A stretch of 64,000 bases of DNA, from positions 94,563,959-94,627,958 of the forward strand of contig NC_065879.2 in NCBI RefSeq assembly GCF_932274485.2. Reading direction: 5' to 3'. Shown here piece by piece: positions 31,432 through 43,088 of this stretch. The stretch's first letter is position 1. Each line of letters begins with the position of its first letter. Source of the stretch: Patella vulgata (taxonomy: Eukaryota; Mollusca; Gastropoda; Patellidae). The position numbers were made by a program, and so were the translations under genes. The notes under the pieces were generated by a model. It was not told the DNA's origin and ran no database searches. It worked only from the letters and a program-made list of their open reading frames with translations.

Positions 31432-33681
31432 GGTACCCGGACCACTCGGACCAAAGACCAGTCGGACCAAAATAAAAGACCAGTCGGACCAAAACGGAGA
31501 CCACTCGGACCAACCCAAAAGACCACTCGGACCAATATTTATGTTGCCTCTCGGACCAATCAATTTATTTTGGAAGACCACTCGGACCAATCAATTTATG
31601 TTGGAAGACCACTCGAGCAAGCGCTGAAATAAGCGTCCGGATACGGACAATGTCCGGGCGAATTGACCCCTTTTGACAGGCCAAATTGCCTTTCGTCCGG
31701 ACATAATTGTCCGACCGTGTTTTTGTAAAACATTAAGTCAAAAATATTCGAGTCGATCGCTATTTATTATTAGACTCGAAAGTCCAGGACCAAAAATATC
31801 AATGACCCGAGTCATAGTGAAAATGTTACTATTTATATCTCAGCCGCGTGCAGATAAAATCTTCAGTAAGTTTTAGAATCGACTCTTTTACACTGGTTAT
31901 ATCAACGACCCGAGTCATAGTAAAAATATTACTATTTATACATGTATCTCTCTCGGCCACGTGAAGATAAAATAATGAATAATATTGAGAATCGGCTCTT
32001 TTACACTGGTTATTCGAGTCTCGTAGCTAACTTTGCGTTACTTTCGTATATGATTAGCTCTAAATCACACCTAACATGACATGTAATTATAGAAATTATT
32101 AGTAATAAAAGTAATAATATTTTAAAATTAGTTTACAAGAAAATGTTCAAGTTGACTATGGATGTAATTAGGGACAGACTTTTTATACGAAAATATCTCA
32201 CTTTGTTGGACACTTCCGATGTGAATGTAAATAGAAGAGCCGTGAAAACATGTCGAATAAAATAACTTCTTACTTTTCCCAACCCTCGGACACGGATATC
32301 CCGGCTAGTGGGACCGTTCCAGAAAATTCAAAGACTGGTACTGTGTCTTATGTCTCTCATAAACACACTTCTAAACTGGGGCCGTCGCCGTCACCAGTTC
32401 GAAAATTACAAACACGAACCGTAGACTAGAAAAGTGGATCAAAAATGACTTGGCAGATTCTGAACCATTTACGACAACTCAAGATGTCTATTCTTTAGTT
32501 AAATTTGAATCTTAATCAGAGTTTTTAGGATTTAGTCCCCAGCCCCACCAAAGAGATTAATGACATTATTATATGAACTATAGAGTTGTATTCCATATAC
32601 ATATAAAAACTTAAAACTCCAGGTTGTATGTGAGTCATCAATTTATTTTATTAATAAATGTATGTATAATAATATATATAAACATAGTAAATTTCAACAG
32701 TTTTTTTGTTTAATATACTTTATAAAATATTTGTCAGGCTGAAAATCTGAAATGTCCGGCCGAAAATCAGTTCAGCCTGCATGATGTCAGGCTGAACCTT
32801 AGCAGTTATTTCAAGGCTTGCACTCGAGCCAACCCAAAGGATCGCTTCTTGATCCAATTATTCACTTAAGAAATAAAATACAGATTTTAAATTAAATAAA
32901 TATTATTTATTAAAAAATAACAATACAAAGAAGCGAATAATTTAAAGGTGTATCTATACATAATTTAAAAATGTCCTCCTTCCTTACATAAGAGCAAATA
33001 TTCATATTTACTACATCAACAATTTATAAAATAATTTTTTATTTTTAATATGCCCGTGACATATGGTACAGGTAAGTAGCATATTCATATTTATTACATC
33101 AACAGCAATGGTTTTAAAATCGTTTAATTTTACATGATTCGATTGAAGGGCTTGGACATTACTCCAATCACACCAATTAAAAATGAATCAATTTTCTTTC
33201 ATGTGCTTCATCTACTTTATTACTATGTAACATGGGTGAGTACCTTATCAATACATACTAATGTCTTAATCACTACTCATTTATCGTTGTTTTGTTAATT
33301 AATCTTCTTTGATGTGCTTCATTATGATCAAATACCACGGGTAAGTACATAACACTTATAATTTTCATATTAAAACAAACACAATTTATTAAAACAACAA
33401 TTTATTAGCGATCCGAGTAGTCATATTAAAACAAACACAATTTATTAAAACAACAATTTATTAGCGATCCGAGTAGTCATATTAGAACACAATTTATTTA
33501 AACAACAATTTATTAGTAGTCATATTAAAACAAACACAATTTATTAAAACAAAACTTTATTATTGGTCCGCGTGGTCTTTTTGTATGGTCCGAGTAGTCT
33601 TTTTGTTTGGTCCGAGTGGTCTATCAATTGGTCCGAGTGGTCTTGGTCCGAATGGTCTTTGGTCCGAGTGGTCATGCATTC
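31432..33681. mobile_element. Non-autonomous Mutator-like element B with 15-bp arrays
   Basis: A perfect 8-bp duplication 'ggcccgac' flanks it (31424-31431 and 33682-33689). The left array of 'gaccactcggaccaa' (31437-31617) and the right inverted array (33563-33670) share the motif with element A. The right end read inward is GAATGCATGACCACTCGG. The interior carries several ~55 bp direct repeats ('acaacaatttattagcgatc') at 33366-33545. A hAT element (31618-32820) sits in the left array. Confidence 0.8.
31618..32820. mobile_element. hAT-type DNA transposon nested in element B
   Basis: A perfect 8-bp duplication 'cactcgag' lies at 31610-31617 and 32821-32828. The TIRs are CAAGCGCTGAAATAA and its near-inverse. 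An 8-bp duplication with CA-starting TIRs is typical of hAT. A frame near 32250 starting 'MSNKITSYFSQPSDTDIP' may be the N-terminus of a lost hAT-like protein (low certainty); no dimerisation domain or catalytic part remains. Confidence 0.85.
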
Positions 33682-33904
33682 GGCCCGACATGCTTATATA
33701 GTTATACCTTTTTTTTACCTTTTCTTCGGTCTACCATTAAACCTCGATGGTTTGTTGACCACCTTAATTATATCTGGTACTGAATGGTTTGTGCATGATC
33801 GAACCTAAACGTGTCATATTAAAATAAAATTCTAAACGGTGTTTGGTCTAAAATTACGAAAAAATTGTACTAATAACGGCTTGGGTTGAACTATATTTCA
33901 TCAT

Positions 33905-34500
33905 TTTTATATGTCGCCTCTGTCCGTCCACACCTAAAATATAGGTCTATCCCAATAAGATCTTGGTTCTTTTCGATATTGGCATGTATCGGACTGTAAT
34001 TTCCTGGATTATGTAAGAAAAAATGCGTTTTTAGCTTGTGGACCCTATAGAGGTCACAATTTTTATCTGGTTTTGTTGAAATTTGAAATGTAAGTTTATA
34101 ACCCAAAGATCTTGGTTCCTTTCATTATTCGCGCATATCGGATCGTAACTTCCTGAATTATTGTCCCTGATTGTATTAAAAATTATGTTTTTAGCTTGTG
34201 GTCCCTCTAGATGTCACAATTATTATCCGATTTAACAAACCGTTCGAATTTATCACCGTTACACCATAATGTCGGTCAAGTGTGAATTTCTTAAAAATGG
34301 GCCAAAACTGCCGGACAAAATGGCCACCCCTTGTACGCAAATAGTGTAACATCTGGTATATCAAGGTTGTGGAACCTCTAGAGGTCCCAATTTTTATCCG
34401 ATTTTGATGATACTTACAACATATCTTTATATCCCAAAGATTGCGTTTGTTTTTAGCTTGTTCTCTATCCATCTCTTGGAAAATGTGGGCATATCCTGCC
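33905..34500 (+). repeat. Pearl-like element, two partial units
   Basis: A diverged left end ('tatatgtcgcctctgtccg') is followed by core units with 'ggtcacaatttttatctgg' and 'aaaatggccacccc'. It ends with the terminal block 'gttctctatccatctctt...tatcctgcctggcagccgct', the same as at 41975-42035. Confidence 0.75.
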
Positions 34501-35105
34501 TGGCAGCCGCTGGTTCCAGAATTGGTTGATGCATGACTTGAACTGGTTAAGGGTTTCAGCATTGACAACATAGAATGGTAATGTATTCCTATCGTTGATG
34601 ACTGTGACTGAGAAATTGTTTTATGTATATCCAATCTAGAATGATGTTTTTCTATGGTGACGTTTAGCATTTCTTTGTTTACAGCCACATCTCTTCCTGG
34701 AAGAATCCTATTAACTTGAATAATATCATATCCCTTCCTCGTGTAATCCAAGAAGGGTAAACTAAGACATGGGTTGTTGGTAGCTGAGTTTTTTCTAATT
34801 CCTTTACTAGTTTAGTTGCTCTGTTAGATGTTTTCAACTGGCCTGATATCTTTCTTAAGTATGGGGCACATAAGTGTCATTGAATTAAGAATTATATCAT
34901 TGTTACAACATTTCTTTATTTACTTCACTGAAGGTTAGTCATATCATTCCCAAAAGACGGTTGGCTTTCTTTTTTACATTGGTTGCAATATGGTCATTAA
35001 ATTTTAAGTTATCCTGAAATATTACCCCTAGATCTTTTGCAGTATTGACTTGTTGAATTTCCATGGTTTGTTGTTTATTCTACTTCCTCTTTGTGTTATT
35101 GTATC
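34500..35105 (-). pseudogene. LINE reverse transcriptase 3' part
   Basis: Minus-strand frames read 'AKDLGVIFQDNLKFNDHI' and 'NVKKKANRLLGMI' (about 35090-34940), then 'YLRKISGQLKTSNRATKLV', then 'LDYTRKGYDIIQVNRIL' with the tail down to about 34560. This is the typical order of the end of a CR1/Jockey-type LINE RT. Frames shift between blocks. The 3' end abuts a Pearl-like terminus. Confidence 0.7.
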
Positions 35106-35347
35106 GGGGGGGGGGGGGATTGTGGATGGCCGAATGGTTAGCACGTGCGTGCTGTATCATACGCCCTGTCATTGAGTCAATTGGTTTCGCATCCCTGGTT
35201 TTACGTGACAAGGAGTAGGGTCGCCTGTCCGACCTCGTGGGTTTTCTCCGGTCAAGCGAATTACTGAAATAAAACTAAACCATATGTTAGCCCTGAAATG
35301 ACCTAGTTTGTATCGAGTGGATGTTAAACCCCATTTCTCTCTCTCTC
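35106..35347 (+). mobile_element. SINE family 1, internally shortened
   Basis: It has a G run, tRNA-like head ('ggccgaatggttagcacgtg'), a shortened central block and the tail with (CT)n. A 12-bp duplication 'tgttattgtatc' lies at 35094-35105 and 35348-35359. Confidence 0.9.
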
Positions 35348-35384
35348 TGTTATTGTATCAAAAACATAACGACTTATATTTCTC

Positions 35385-35645
35385 TAGGTTACACTATAAG
35401 ATTGGTATCCTTTATAATAGGGTTTATAACTCTAAAAACTATGCATAGCCTTTAATTTCAAAACATCGTTTGATAATTGATAATAACAAAAATGGTTTAA
35501 TTAGTGCTATGACTTAATTTAATGGTACACCGTTTAATTTCTCCGAGAGGGGTTAAGAAATGGACGACTCGAAATTAAAGGCTATGCTTAGTTATTAGAT
35601 TTATAAACCCCATTATAAAGGATACCAATCTTCTAGTGTTAAAAT
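35385..35645. repeat. Inverted repeat with ~75 bp arms (hairpin-forming)
   Basis: The left arm around 'agattggtatcctttataat' is mirrored at 35568-35640 as 'attataaaggataccaatct', with 'catagcctttaatttc' / 'gaaattaaaggctatg' next to a ~100 bp loop. A small MITE is the likely source. Confidence 0.8.
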
Positions 35646-35649
35646 GGAG

Positions 35650-37470
35650 TTGGTTGACATCTCTTTCTTTGCATGGTGTTTGATTCTTCAAAAGATCCAC
35701 TTTGACTATATTATCAAAATTAATCAGTCAGCTTTAAACTGGACACAAGTACAAATTAGATGATTTTTGGTGATTTTAAACGATTTTTACGAATTTTTAA
35801 ACAAAGATTTGATATTAAACGATGTGAAAGAAATTAGTGCTAGATACACAAGATTAAATGATACCTGGGTTACAGTAGTAAAATTCAACTATACAAGTAA
35901 CCACCTAAATGCTCTAAAACAATCAAGAAACGTTTCAGTATTCAATACATATAGGTGATAAAAAATCATAATAATAAGGGCGATAATCCAGATAAAATAA
36001 CGTTAAAAGCTTAAATCTATAAGTTTTAGCGACTAATCGGAATTATTAAGTTATGTAATTGTACGATTTATAATATATTAATATAATACCCTACACAAGA
36101 AATGCAAAACAGGTATGCTGAAGAAATTGTACGATGTAAGTGTATTTATAAAGGTATAAAAAATAAGGGAGGTAATTCAGACAGGATTAGGTAACTACAG
36201 AAAATCTAAAATAAAATTTAAATTGGATCATTATCCAGTATGTAGTCGGTTATATACTTATGAGAAATGTCAAACTTGGTATGTTGAAGAAATGGAAGTT
36301 TTGAAATTTCTTTTAAAATGCGTAATTGTGTGCCGCCTTTGGCAGTGCATTTAAAGTAAAGAGATTTTATTCGAGAAAGAAATAGTTCTTTATTGTTACA
36401 TATTGTCAAAAATCGTAATGTCTGTGAATAGAAAACACTATATAGCGTGGTATCTGGTATGTTACTACTTCAAAACCAAATTTGTCCGTTTTGTCGAAAA
36501 TACCGACATTAAATTTATTGTTAATTAGATTGATGTCCAGGTGGGTTTTGCAGCCAATTCAGGACTAGAAATTCATGCGAATCTCCGAATCTAATTCGCG
36601 CAAGGATCCCCACAAGAGCTAGCACTGCGAATCGACAAGGATTCGTGTAAAATTTTTCTAAAAGGGAGAAATAAATCTCGGAGAATTGTCGAGTCCAACT
36701 ATTGAATGTTAATCATGGTCAGTGTTCATCATGGAGCTGTATTTTGTCGGCTTAGCAAATTGGTTAAACAACGAATCGGCCACTATGGTATCGTAAATAA
36801 TGAATCTACTTTTGGCTAAATTACAACGGATTAATTATTACTCGCTAAGAATAAGTTCGCGAGAGAATCATGCAAAATTTAAAAAAAACGGCACAAGCAG
36901 TGTCGGGCGAATTTGGCCAAACTTTGCAGATTTGGTCATTGGGTACCCCGTATACCCCACATGAAATATGAGGTTCACCAACCTTGTAGTTATGGAGAAT
37001 CAGCTATGGCCATTTTAGAGTAAAATAAAACGTCATTTTTTAAAAAAAAATCCCTAAATTCAAATATTTCCCATAAATTGCCTACTGATTTTTTATTTTT
37101 TTAAATAATTTTTTTATGAATGATCTTGTCTACTACTTCAATATATGTGACTATTAAATTTTTCCGAAACCATTTGAGGCTATGAGGAATTTATTTTGAG
37201 ATGTAGTTTTTGCTATATGCTAAAACATATAAATTTCATGATGCTATATCTCACCCACTGCGGGGCTGAGGACAATTCTATTAATAATGGAAGTTGGGGA
37301 CTACTTATACTAATATTTGCTTTTGACAAAATGACTGGCACAGATTTCTTTCATATTAAATTTGATGGTCGAACGTGAAGAAAATGACTTCATTTTTGTC
37401 ATTTTTCCAATAAAATCATTCATTGCCGGGATTATTAGGCCAGATAATGCCCCACGCAACCAACTTCCAG
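35650..37470. other. Unassigned AT-rich region
   Basis: Only short frames occur, without recognisable domains. Two 'aaggg(a/c)g(g/a)taat(c/t)cagac' phrases near 35978 and 36166 suggest an old duplication. I see no tRNA heads or transposon ends. Confidence 0.4.
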
Positions 37471-37474
37471 CAAC

Positions 37475-37800
37475 CCTGTGTAGGGCCGGTACAGATGATT
37501 TGGACTTCCACAAGGATCAGTCCTTGGACCTGTCTTTTCTTTAATGTATACTAAGAATTTAGGACAACTATGCAGATGATACACAGCTGATCGCAAATTA
37601 CTCCCTTTCAAAAACTGTTCCGTCCCCTAATTGTACACATGACATTAAAGCATAGAACTAGAATACTAGTTCTAAGATTAAAGATAGGATGACAAGAAAT
37701 ATGTTGAAATTAAATTTAATTGAATTAAGTAAGTCAGAATGTATTTTATGTGGTCCAATACACATCTGAAAAATACAAGTTCAAATGATGTGGTTGTACA
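37475..37800 (+). pseudogene. LINE reverse transcriptase fragment with YADD
   Basis: Frames give 'PQGSVLGPVF', then a frame change, then 'YADDTQLIANYSLSKTVPS' and 'DRMTRNMLKLN..ELSKSE'. This is the standard CR1/L2-type order around the catalytic ADD. It is a short relic with several shifts and no endonuclease or 3' tail nearby. Confidence 0.75.
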
Positions 37801-38263
37801 AGATGCAATATTTGTATCATGAGACACTGTACCATGAGCATGGACAGTCACATTCGTGAAATTTGTCGAAACTGTTATCTTCTAGGTAATGGGGGACATC
37901 TCCGAATAACCGTACCGTTGAATTCAAACCGTTTAACCGTCCAGTTCTAACCGTTTACGGCTATCCGACTAGTCGTAGGAGCACTAGTTGCGACCCATTT
38001 GGGTCAATTTCTAGGTCCCAAATATTAGCAATTTAGCTCCTTTAAATATGATGTGATAAATACGGCCCCAAACTATAACAGCCAAAATTCACTTTGGTCA
38101 AAACAGCCAGAAAATACTAATTTATTGGTAAAACAATATATTTGATGAAATGTTTCTATCAATTGTTTTTTCAAGTGCAATTCAGATTTCAGAAACGGGA
38201 ACAAAATTGCTTCTGTCTGTCCAATGTTTGTCTTTAAAACTGTCACAGTTTCTTTCCATGAGT

Positions 38264-39350
38264 CAGGGCTTGCCATGAGACACGAGCGATGGCTCACACA
38301 GATTTTTTTTGCGCGAGCAACTATCTACTATCAAAGGATAATTTTTACCGTACCAAACTCGTCGCTTTTTGGGTTAATATTTATCGTTTTTACAAATCAG
38401 TCTAAATTACAGCAAGTTAATTATTACTTGTTGATTAAGAAGTCAATCAGCTTAAATATCGACTCAAATAACAGTCATAACATGTGGTTCAATTAATCCG
38501 AGTAATTAACACATTTAATGGTAATAATTATGATAATCCAGTAAAAAAAAAAAACAAGCTTTCTGATTATTCATAAATGGTCCAGTAAGTTGCCTTTTAT
38601 GACAAAAAGCCAAGTGGTGAATGAAGACGTTCTCGGCATTGTGAATCTTGGGTTTCGCACCATTTTTGACACTCAGTCAGTACAAATTGCAGGTAGATAT
38701 TAAAATAATAATTTGATTATACATTTAATGGTTTCTCTGACCAGTTGTTAGTGAAAGTTAAATCTTTATTGAATATAATCCACTGATCGAAAACCGAATG
38801 CACCGAGAAACGGTCATTAATAATATATTTTCCAACAGACTCTCCAATGCTGACTCCCTATGACACGTGACATGCATGGGTTGGAATTAGGTCAATAAAC
38901 CATCGATGCTAGATTAAGTTTTAGATAGTGTTCACCATGTTCAAACATTTCACTTTATCCTTAGAATAAATGAAGACAGTAATTTATTTGTGAATTTTAC
39001 TGACGTCACCTTCAAGCTGGTACGTGAATTAAATAGGAAAAATTTCCAGAAAGGTGTACAATGTACCTAAAACTTTCAAAAGGATGTACAATGTACCTAC
39101 TTGACATTAGTTCTTGTGGTAATCCCATATATTAGCCTAACAAATTACTAAGAATTATTTTTGTTGGAAGTCTGGTTATGTTAAAGGGAATCCTCATTTG
39201 GCCAAATTCTGGCAGGTTTGTTACTGATTAAACAACTATTTTATCCCACATACAATTTTTTTGTCTGATATGCGGCCTATTGCTCACGTAAAGCAAATTT
39301 GCATGAGTGGTTAAAACCACTCGCCATACTGTTGCAAGGTTAATTTTGTG
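38264..39350. mobile_element. hAT-like non-autonomous element, decayed copy
   Basis: The left end CAGGGCTTGCCATGAGAC and the subterminal 'gcgcgagcaac' match the 43089 element. Near 39310 the right subterminal hairpin 'gcatgagtggttaaaaccac' followed by 'tcgccat' corresponds to its right end. The last TIR is too degraded to set a duplication. Confidence 0.6.
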
Positions 39351-39365
39351 GAAGTGCTTAATTGC

Positions 39366-39410
39366 TCTTAACTTTTATATTACAGGAAACTAATGATGTT
39401 ATCACCGAAT
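39366..39410 (+). pseudogene. ZF exon start fragment
   Basis: 'aacttttatattacag' followed by 'GAAACTAATGATGTTATCACC' is the acceptor and first codons of a ZF main exon, cut off by an in-frame TAG. It is a paralogue stump on the plus strand; no fingers follow. Confidence 0.7.
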
Positions 39411-39990
39411 AGTGATATTAATTTTTAGTCCTTTTTCAAATTTTATTTTAAGAATACATAATTTAATTCTTAACTCTTTATTCATGTACATAGGCAATAT
39501 AGCTAACATTAAGGTTATTAGTCTGTCTGCCTTTTCTTTTAATGTTAATAATTTGATTTAAAGTCTATACAGTAATTGCCTAAAATTGCCTAAAAGCAAC
39601 AATGGTCTTGACTGTGTTATAATCTTTGGATGCCTTGAGCAAAGAGTTATGGTTAACAATGCAGTCAGATTAATACCAAACAAGTGTCAAGGCTTTTATT
39701 TAGGACTTAAAGCTTATTAACTAATTACATTAATTATATTTCATTATGAAACTTTTACCCAATGAAATTTATATATTAATTTAACTTCTATCATTTGATT
39801 TGTTACAATATATTTTTAACTTTAATCTGATTTGTTGAAATAAGTGTCCTTTTGTCTGTATGCAAATTAGTTTGTTTAAAAGATCCCCTACACAGACAGA
39901 ATGACGATGGAAAAATATACAGGGAGATCAGATGAGATAGGAGATAATGTTAAGAGATTTAGTAACCCTTTGATATGATCTTGTAAATAA
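39411..39990. other. Unassigned AT-rich spacer
   Basis: I see no gene, repeat array or transposon end here. Confidence 0.4.
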
Positions 39991-39997
39991 TGTATTT

Positions 39998-42035
39998 TTA
40001 TTCGCCCACATTTTCATGTGGACGTATATTGTCGTCGCCCCTGTCCGGACATCCGTCCGTCCACAATTGTTTGTGAACATCCTACAGGTCACAATTTTTA
40101 TCCGATTTCAATGAAACTTGAAATAAAGGTTTATCACCCTAAGATCTCGATTCCTTTCGATATTGGCATCTATCGGACCATAACTTCATGGATTATGGCC
40201 CCTGATTGTACGAAAAATCACGTTTTTGGCTTGTGAACACTGTAGAGGTCACAATTTTTATCCGTTTTTGTTCAAACTTGAAATATAAGTTTATAACCAA
40301 AAGATCTCGGTTCCTTTTGATATTCGCACATATCGGACTGTAACTTCCTGAATTATGGGCCCTGATTGTACGCAAAAATGCGTTTGTCTTGTGGACTCTA
40401 TAGAGGTCATAATTTTTATCCGATTTCAAAAAACGTATTATTATATCACCGTTAAACCCTAAGGATGGTTAAGTACGAATTTCGTGAAAATCGGCCCAAA
40501 ACTGACAGACAAAATGGCCGCCGTTCGTTCTCAAATAGCGTAAAATATGGTATATCAAGGTTGTGGGACCCTATAGAGGTCACAATTTTTATACGCCCAC
40601 ATTTTCATGTGGACGTATATTGTCGTCGCCCCTGTCCGTCCGTCCGGACGTCCATCCACAATTGTTTGTGAACAGTCTACAGGTCACAATTTTTATCCGA
40701 TTTCAATGAAACTTGACATATAGGTTTATCACCCTACGATCTCGGTTCCTTTCGATATTGGCATGTATCGGACTGTAACTTCATGGATTATGGCCCCTGA
40801 TTGTACGAAAAATCACGTTTTTTAGCTTGTGAACACTGTAGAGGTCACAATTTTTATCCGATTTAGTTAAAACTTGAAATGTATGATTATAACCCAAAGA
40901 TCTCGGTTCCTCTTGATATTTGCGCATATCGGAACGTAACTTCCTGAATTATGGTCCCTGATTGTACGAAAAATTGCGTTTTTAGCTTGTGGACCCTATA
41001 GAGGTCATAATTTTTATCCGATTTAAAAACCCGTATTATTATATCACCATTTTACCTTAAGGACGACTGAGTTCGAATTTTGTGAAAATCGGCCCAAAAC
41101 TGACGGACAAAATGGCCGCCTTTCGTTCTCAAATAGCATAAAAATATGGTATATCAAGGTTGTGGACCCTATAGAGGTCACAATTTTTATCCGATTTTGT
41201 TGAAACTTTAAATGTTAGTGTATAACCCAAAGATCTGGGTTCCTTTCGATATTTGCGCATATCGGACCGTAACTTCCTGAATTATGGTCCCTGATTGTAC
41301 AAAAAATTGCGTTTTTAGCTTGTGGACCCTATAGAGGTCATAATTTTTATCCGATTTAAAACCCCGTATTATTATATCACCATTACACCTTAAGGACGAC
41401 TGAGTTCAAATTTCGTGAAAATCGGCCCAAAATTGACAGACAAAATGGCCGCCGTTCGTTCTCAAATAGCGTAAAAATATGGTACATCAAGGTTGTGGAC
41501 CCTATAGAGGTCACAATTTTTATCCGATTTTGTTGAAACTTGAAATGTAAGTTTATAACCCAAAGATCTCGGTGCCTCTCCATATTCGCGCATATCGGAC
41601 TGTAACTTCCTGAATTATGGCCCCTGATTGTACGAAAAATCGCGTTTTTACCTTGTGGACCCTATAGAGGTCATAATTTTTATCCGATTTAAAAACTGTA
41701 TTATTATAACACTGTTACACCCTAAGGACGACTGAATTCGAATTTCGTGAAAATCAACCCAAAATTGACAGACAAAATGGCCGCCATTCGTTCTCAAATA
41801 GCGTAAAAATATGGTATATCAAGTTTGTGGACCCTATAGAGGTCACAATTTTTATCCGATTTTGTTGAAACTTGAAATTTATAACACAAAGATCTCAGTT
41901 CCTTTCGATATTCGCGCATATTGAATTGTAATTTCATGAATTATGACCCTTGATAGTAGGAAAAATCACTTTCTTGTTAGCTTGTTCTCTATCCATCTCT
42001 CGAAAATGTGGGCGTATCCTGCCTGGCAGCCGCTG
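39998..42035 (+). repeat. Pearl-like elements, two joined copies, ~5 core units
   Basis: Left ends at about 39998 and 40590 carry 'cgcccacattttcatgtgg' and 'attgtcgtcgcccctgtccg'. Each is followed by 333-bp core units ('aaatggccgccgttcgttct' recurs). The single right end at 41975-42035 has 'gaaaatgtgggcgtatcctg'. The 16-mer ATACGCCCACATTTTC at the left is the exact inverse of GAAAATGTGGGCGTAT at the right. The second left end starts in the middle of a core phrase ('ggtcacaatttttat'). Confidence 0.85.
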
Positions 42036-42229
42036 GTTAAACTGTATATAAAGTAATATTGAAATGGATTTGGAATTGGACTTTTAATGCAGTGACCGCC
42101 TTCACTATAATACTTCTCCACAAATGAGCTATACACTCCCAATCCTAGCTCATCTACAAATATTACATATGTATCACCTGGGTGCATATTCTAACGCAGA
42201 ATAGCCCTGAAACGTGGGTGATAATGTTA
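42036..42229 (-). other. Short unrecognised open stretch
   Basis: The minus strand reads 'MHPGDTYVIFVDELGLGVYS' and onward into the Pearl terminus. I do not recognise it. It may be a broken exon or chance. Confidence 0.25.
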
Positions 42230-42312
42230 TAACTTTTATATATTACAGGAAACTAATGATGTAACTTTTATACACATGATACTAATGATGTTATAACTTT
42301 TATATTTTACAG
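42230..42312 (+). promoter_or_regulatory. Splice acceptor array before ZF5 exon (three units, middle dead)
   Basis: 'tatattacag' at 42239-42248 and 'tattttacag' at 42303-42312 flank a middle unit that lost its AG ('tatacacatgatact'). Only the last acceptor leads into the open ZF5 frame. Confidence 0.7.
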
Positions 42313-43053
42313 GAAACTAATGATGTTAAAACTTTCCATCTGTGTATTGTATGTGATGCGATTTTTCAACAGTCTGTTGATTTAGAACAACATTCCAAAA
42401 TGCATGTTAAAGAAGATAAAACCGATGATATAGTTGGATATTGGGATGTTAAAGAAGAGAAAACTGATGATGTGGATGAATATTGTCATGTTAAAGAAGA
42501 GAAATCTGATGATGTAGATGAATATTGTCATGTTAAAGAAGAGAAAACTGATGATGTAGATGAATATAGTCATGTTAAAGAAGAGAAAACTGAAGATATT
42601 GAAACTGTTTATCAGTGTAATTTGTGTGATGAAGACTTTAAATTAGAAACTGATTTAGAAAAACACTGTGAAATACATGTTAATCAGCAAGGGCAAACAG
42701 GTGAAAAACCTTATAAATGTGATGTTTGTAGTAAATCATTTACTTCAAACAATAAGCTAAAGATACACATCAGAATTCATACAGGTGAAAGACCTTATAA
42801 ATGTGATGTTTGTAGTAAATCATTTACTTGTAGTAGTCATCTACAGAGACACATAAGAATACATACTGGTGAAAAACCTTATAAATGTGATGTTTGTAGT
42901 AAATCATTTATTGATAGTAGTCATCTACAGAAGCACATGAGAATTCATACTGGTGAAAGACCTTATCAATGTGATATTTGTAGTAAATCATTTACTTGTA
43001 GTAGTCATCTACAGAGGCACATCAGAATTCATACAGGAGAAAAATCCATATAA
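42313..43053 (+). CDS. ZF5: C2H2 zinc-finger protein, short array, truncated
   Basis: The exon encodes 246 codons plus stop. Order: divergent finger ('FHLCIVCDAIFQQSVDLEQH'), five acidic repeats (VKEEKTDDVDEYCH type, the first as VKEDKTDDIVGYW), second divergent finger ('YQCNLCDEDFKLETDLEKH'), then four canonical C2H2 fingers. Three of the four share 'SSHLQ' helices, two of them identical ('TCSSHLQRH'). It ends 'GEKSI' because an extra base shifts the linker frame; the next finger start ('CDVCSKAF') is still visible, then a hAT-like element interrupts at 43089. The start codon exon is unclear; the candidate at 31365-31367 has a weak donor. Likely nuclear if expressed. Confidence 0.75.
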   Translation, partial: ETNDVKTFHLCIVCDAIFQQSVDLEQHSKMHVKEDKTDDIVGYWDVKEEKTDDVDEYCHVKEEKSDDVDEYCHVKEEKTDDVDEYSHVKEEKTEDIETVYQCNLCDEDFKLETDLEKHCEIHVNQQGQTGEKPYKCDVCSKSFTSNNKLKIHIRIHTGERPYKCDVCSKSFTCSSHLQRHIRIHTGEKPYKCDVCSKSFIDSSHLQKHMRIHTGERPYQCDICSKSFTCSSHLQRHIRIHTGEKSI

Positions 43054-43088
43054 TTGTGATGTTTGTAGTAAAGCATTCACACTAGTGA

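Noticed and set aside
33366-33560. CRISPR-like direct repeats
   Set aside because: The repeats are ~55 bp, adjacent and imperfect, lie within a transposon and have no unique spacers of constant length. The genome is eukaryotic.
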